Shown here: positions 53,664 through 53,711 of the stretch, in pieces
How positions within the stretch are numbered: the stretch's first letter is position 1
Layout of the letters: every line of letters starts with the position of its first letter
Assembly (NCBI GenBank): GCA_004173455.1
Contig: SECL01000022.1
Location: 1-53,711, forward strand
Direction: 5' to 3'
From: Moraxellaceae bacterium
Lineage (GTDB): Bacteria > Pseudomonadota > Gammaproteobacteria > Pseudomonadales > Moraxellaceae
DNA length: 53,711 nt
Notes under the pieces: generated by a model
The model's database searches: none
What the model was told of the DNA's origin: nothing
Seen by the model: only the letters and a program-made list of their open reading frames with translations
Translations under genes and position numbers: made by a program

Positions 53664-53711
53664 AAAACTATGCTGTCTCGTTGGCATGTTCTGGTGCCGA
53701 TTCTGTATAGC

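Overview
The window looks like a gammaproteobacterial chromosome of the Moraxellaceae (Acinetobacter or a close relative) with a plasmid-type replication module at its left end. The assignment rests on the yhbY-rlmE-ftsH-folP neighbourhood, a fused RNase HI/DnaQ protein, a BLUF protein resembling Acinetobacter BlsA, a GNAT/nitrilase fusion, a FimL-type pilus regulator and moderate GC content. It is an inference from protein content; no rRNA or tRNA gene was found.

Bases 1-4040 hold the end of parA, a small partition-type DNA-binding protein, a RepA-type initiator, an origin-like region (DnaA-box-like site, phased repeats, AT-rich stretch), an AT-rich cargo gene for a putative HExxH metalloprotease, and a CHC2/Toprim primase-like protein whose catalytic residues look degenerate. 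The replication and partition genes are visibly GC-richer than the rest. This is either an integrated plasmid or a chimeric assembly; no integrase or attachment site is visible.

Bases 4041-20500 are chromosomal: an orphan RND efflux pump subunit, sbcD-sbcC with an extremely glutamine-rich SbcC, two envelope proteins, a roughly 750-base intergenic region with a candidate structured RNA, dsbD with a DsbA-fold isomerase, and hemB-thiO. Bases 20500-25350 carry small or less familiar genes: a 56-residue zinc-ribbon membrane protein, a membrane-anchored BLUF-like protein that has lost flavin-contacting residues, a thioesterase, a lipoprotein and a DOMON-like protein.

Bases 25000-41000 are housekeeping: yhbY, rlmE, ftsH, folP, then rsmI divergent from lpoA-yraN-dolP (ribosome and envelope maintenance), a lipoprotein hydrolase, an erythromycin-esterase-like protein, nudC, fimL and rnhA-dnaQ. 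Bases 40800-49850 hold a very large LysM-rich MltD and a complete yejABEF peptide importer. Bases 49900-53711 are a decaying tail: a lipoprotein gene without a normal start codon, a secreted XAC2610-like gene with an in-frame stop, an intact GNAT/nitrilase gene, and a frameshifted acyl-CoA synthetase pseudogene.

The observations most worth following are the plasmid-borne metalloprotease, the degenerate BLUF protein, the multi-hairpin RNA candidate at 15161-15321, the 56-residue microprotein, and the paired broken secreted-protein genes. No CRISPR array and no intact insertion sequence were seen.
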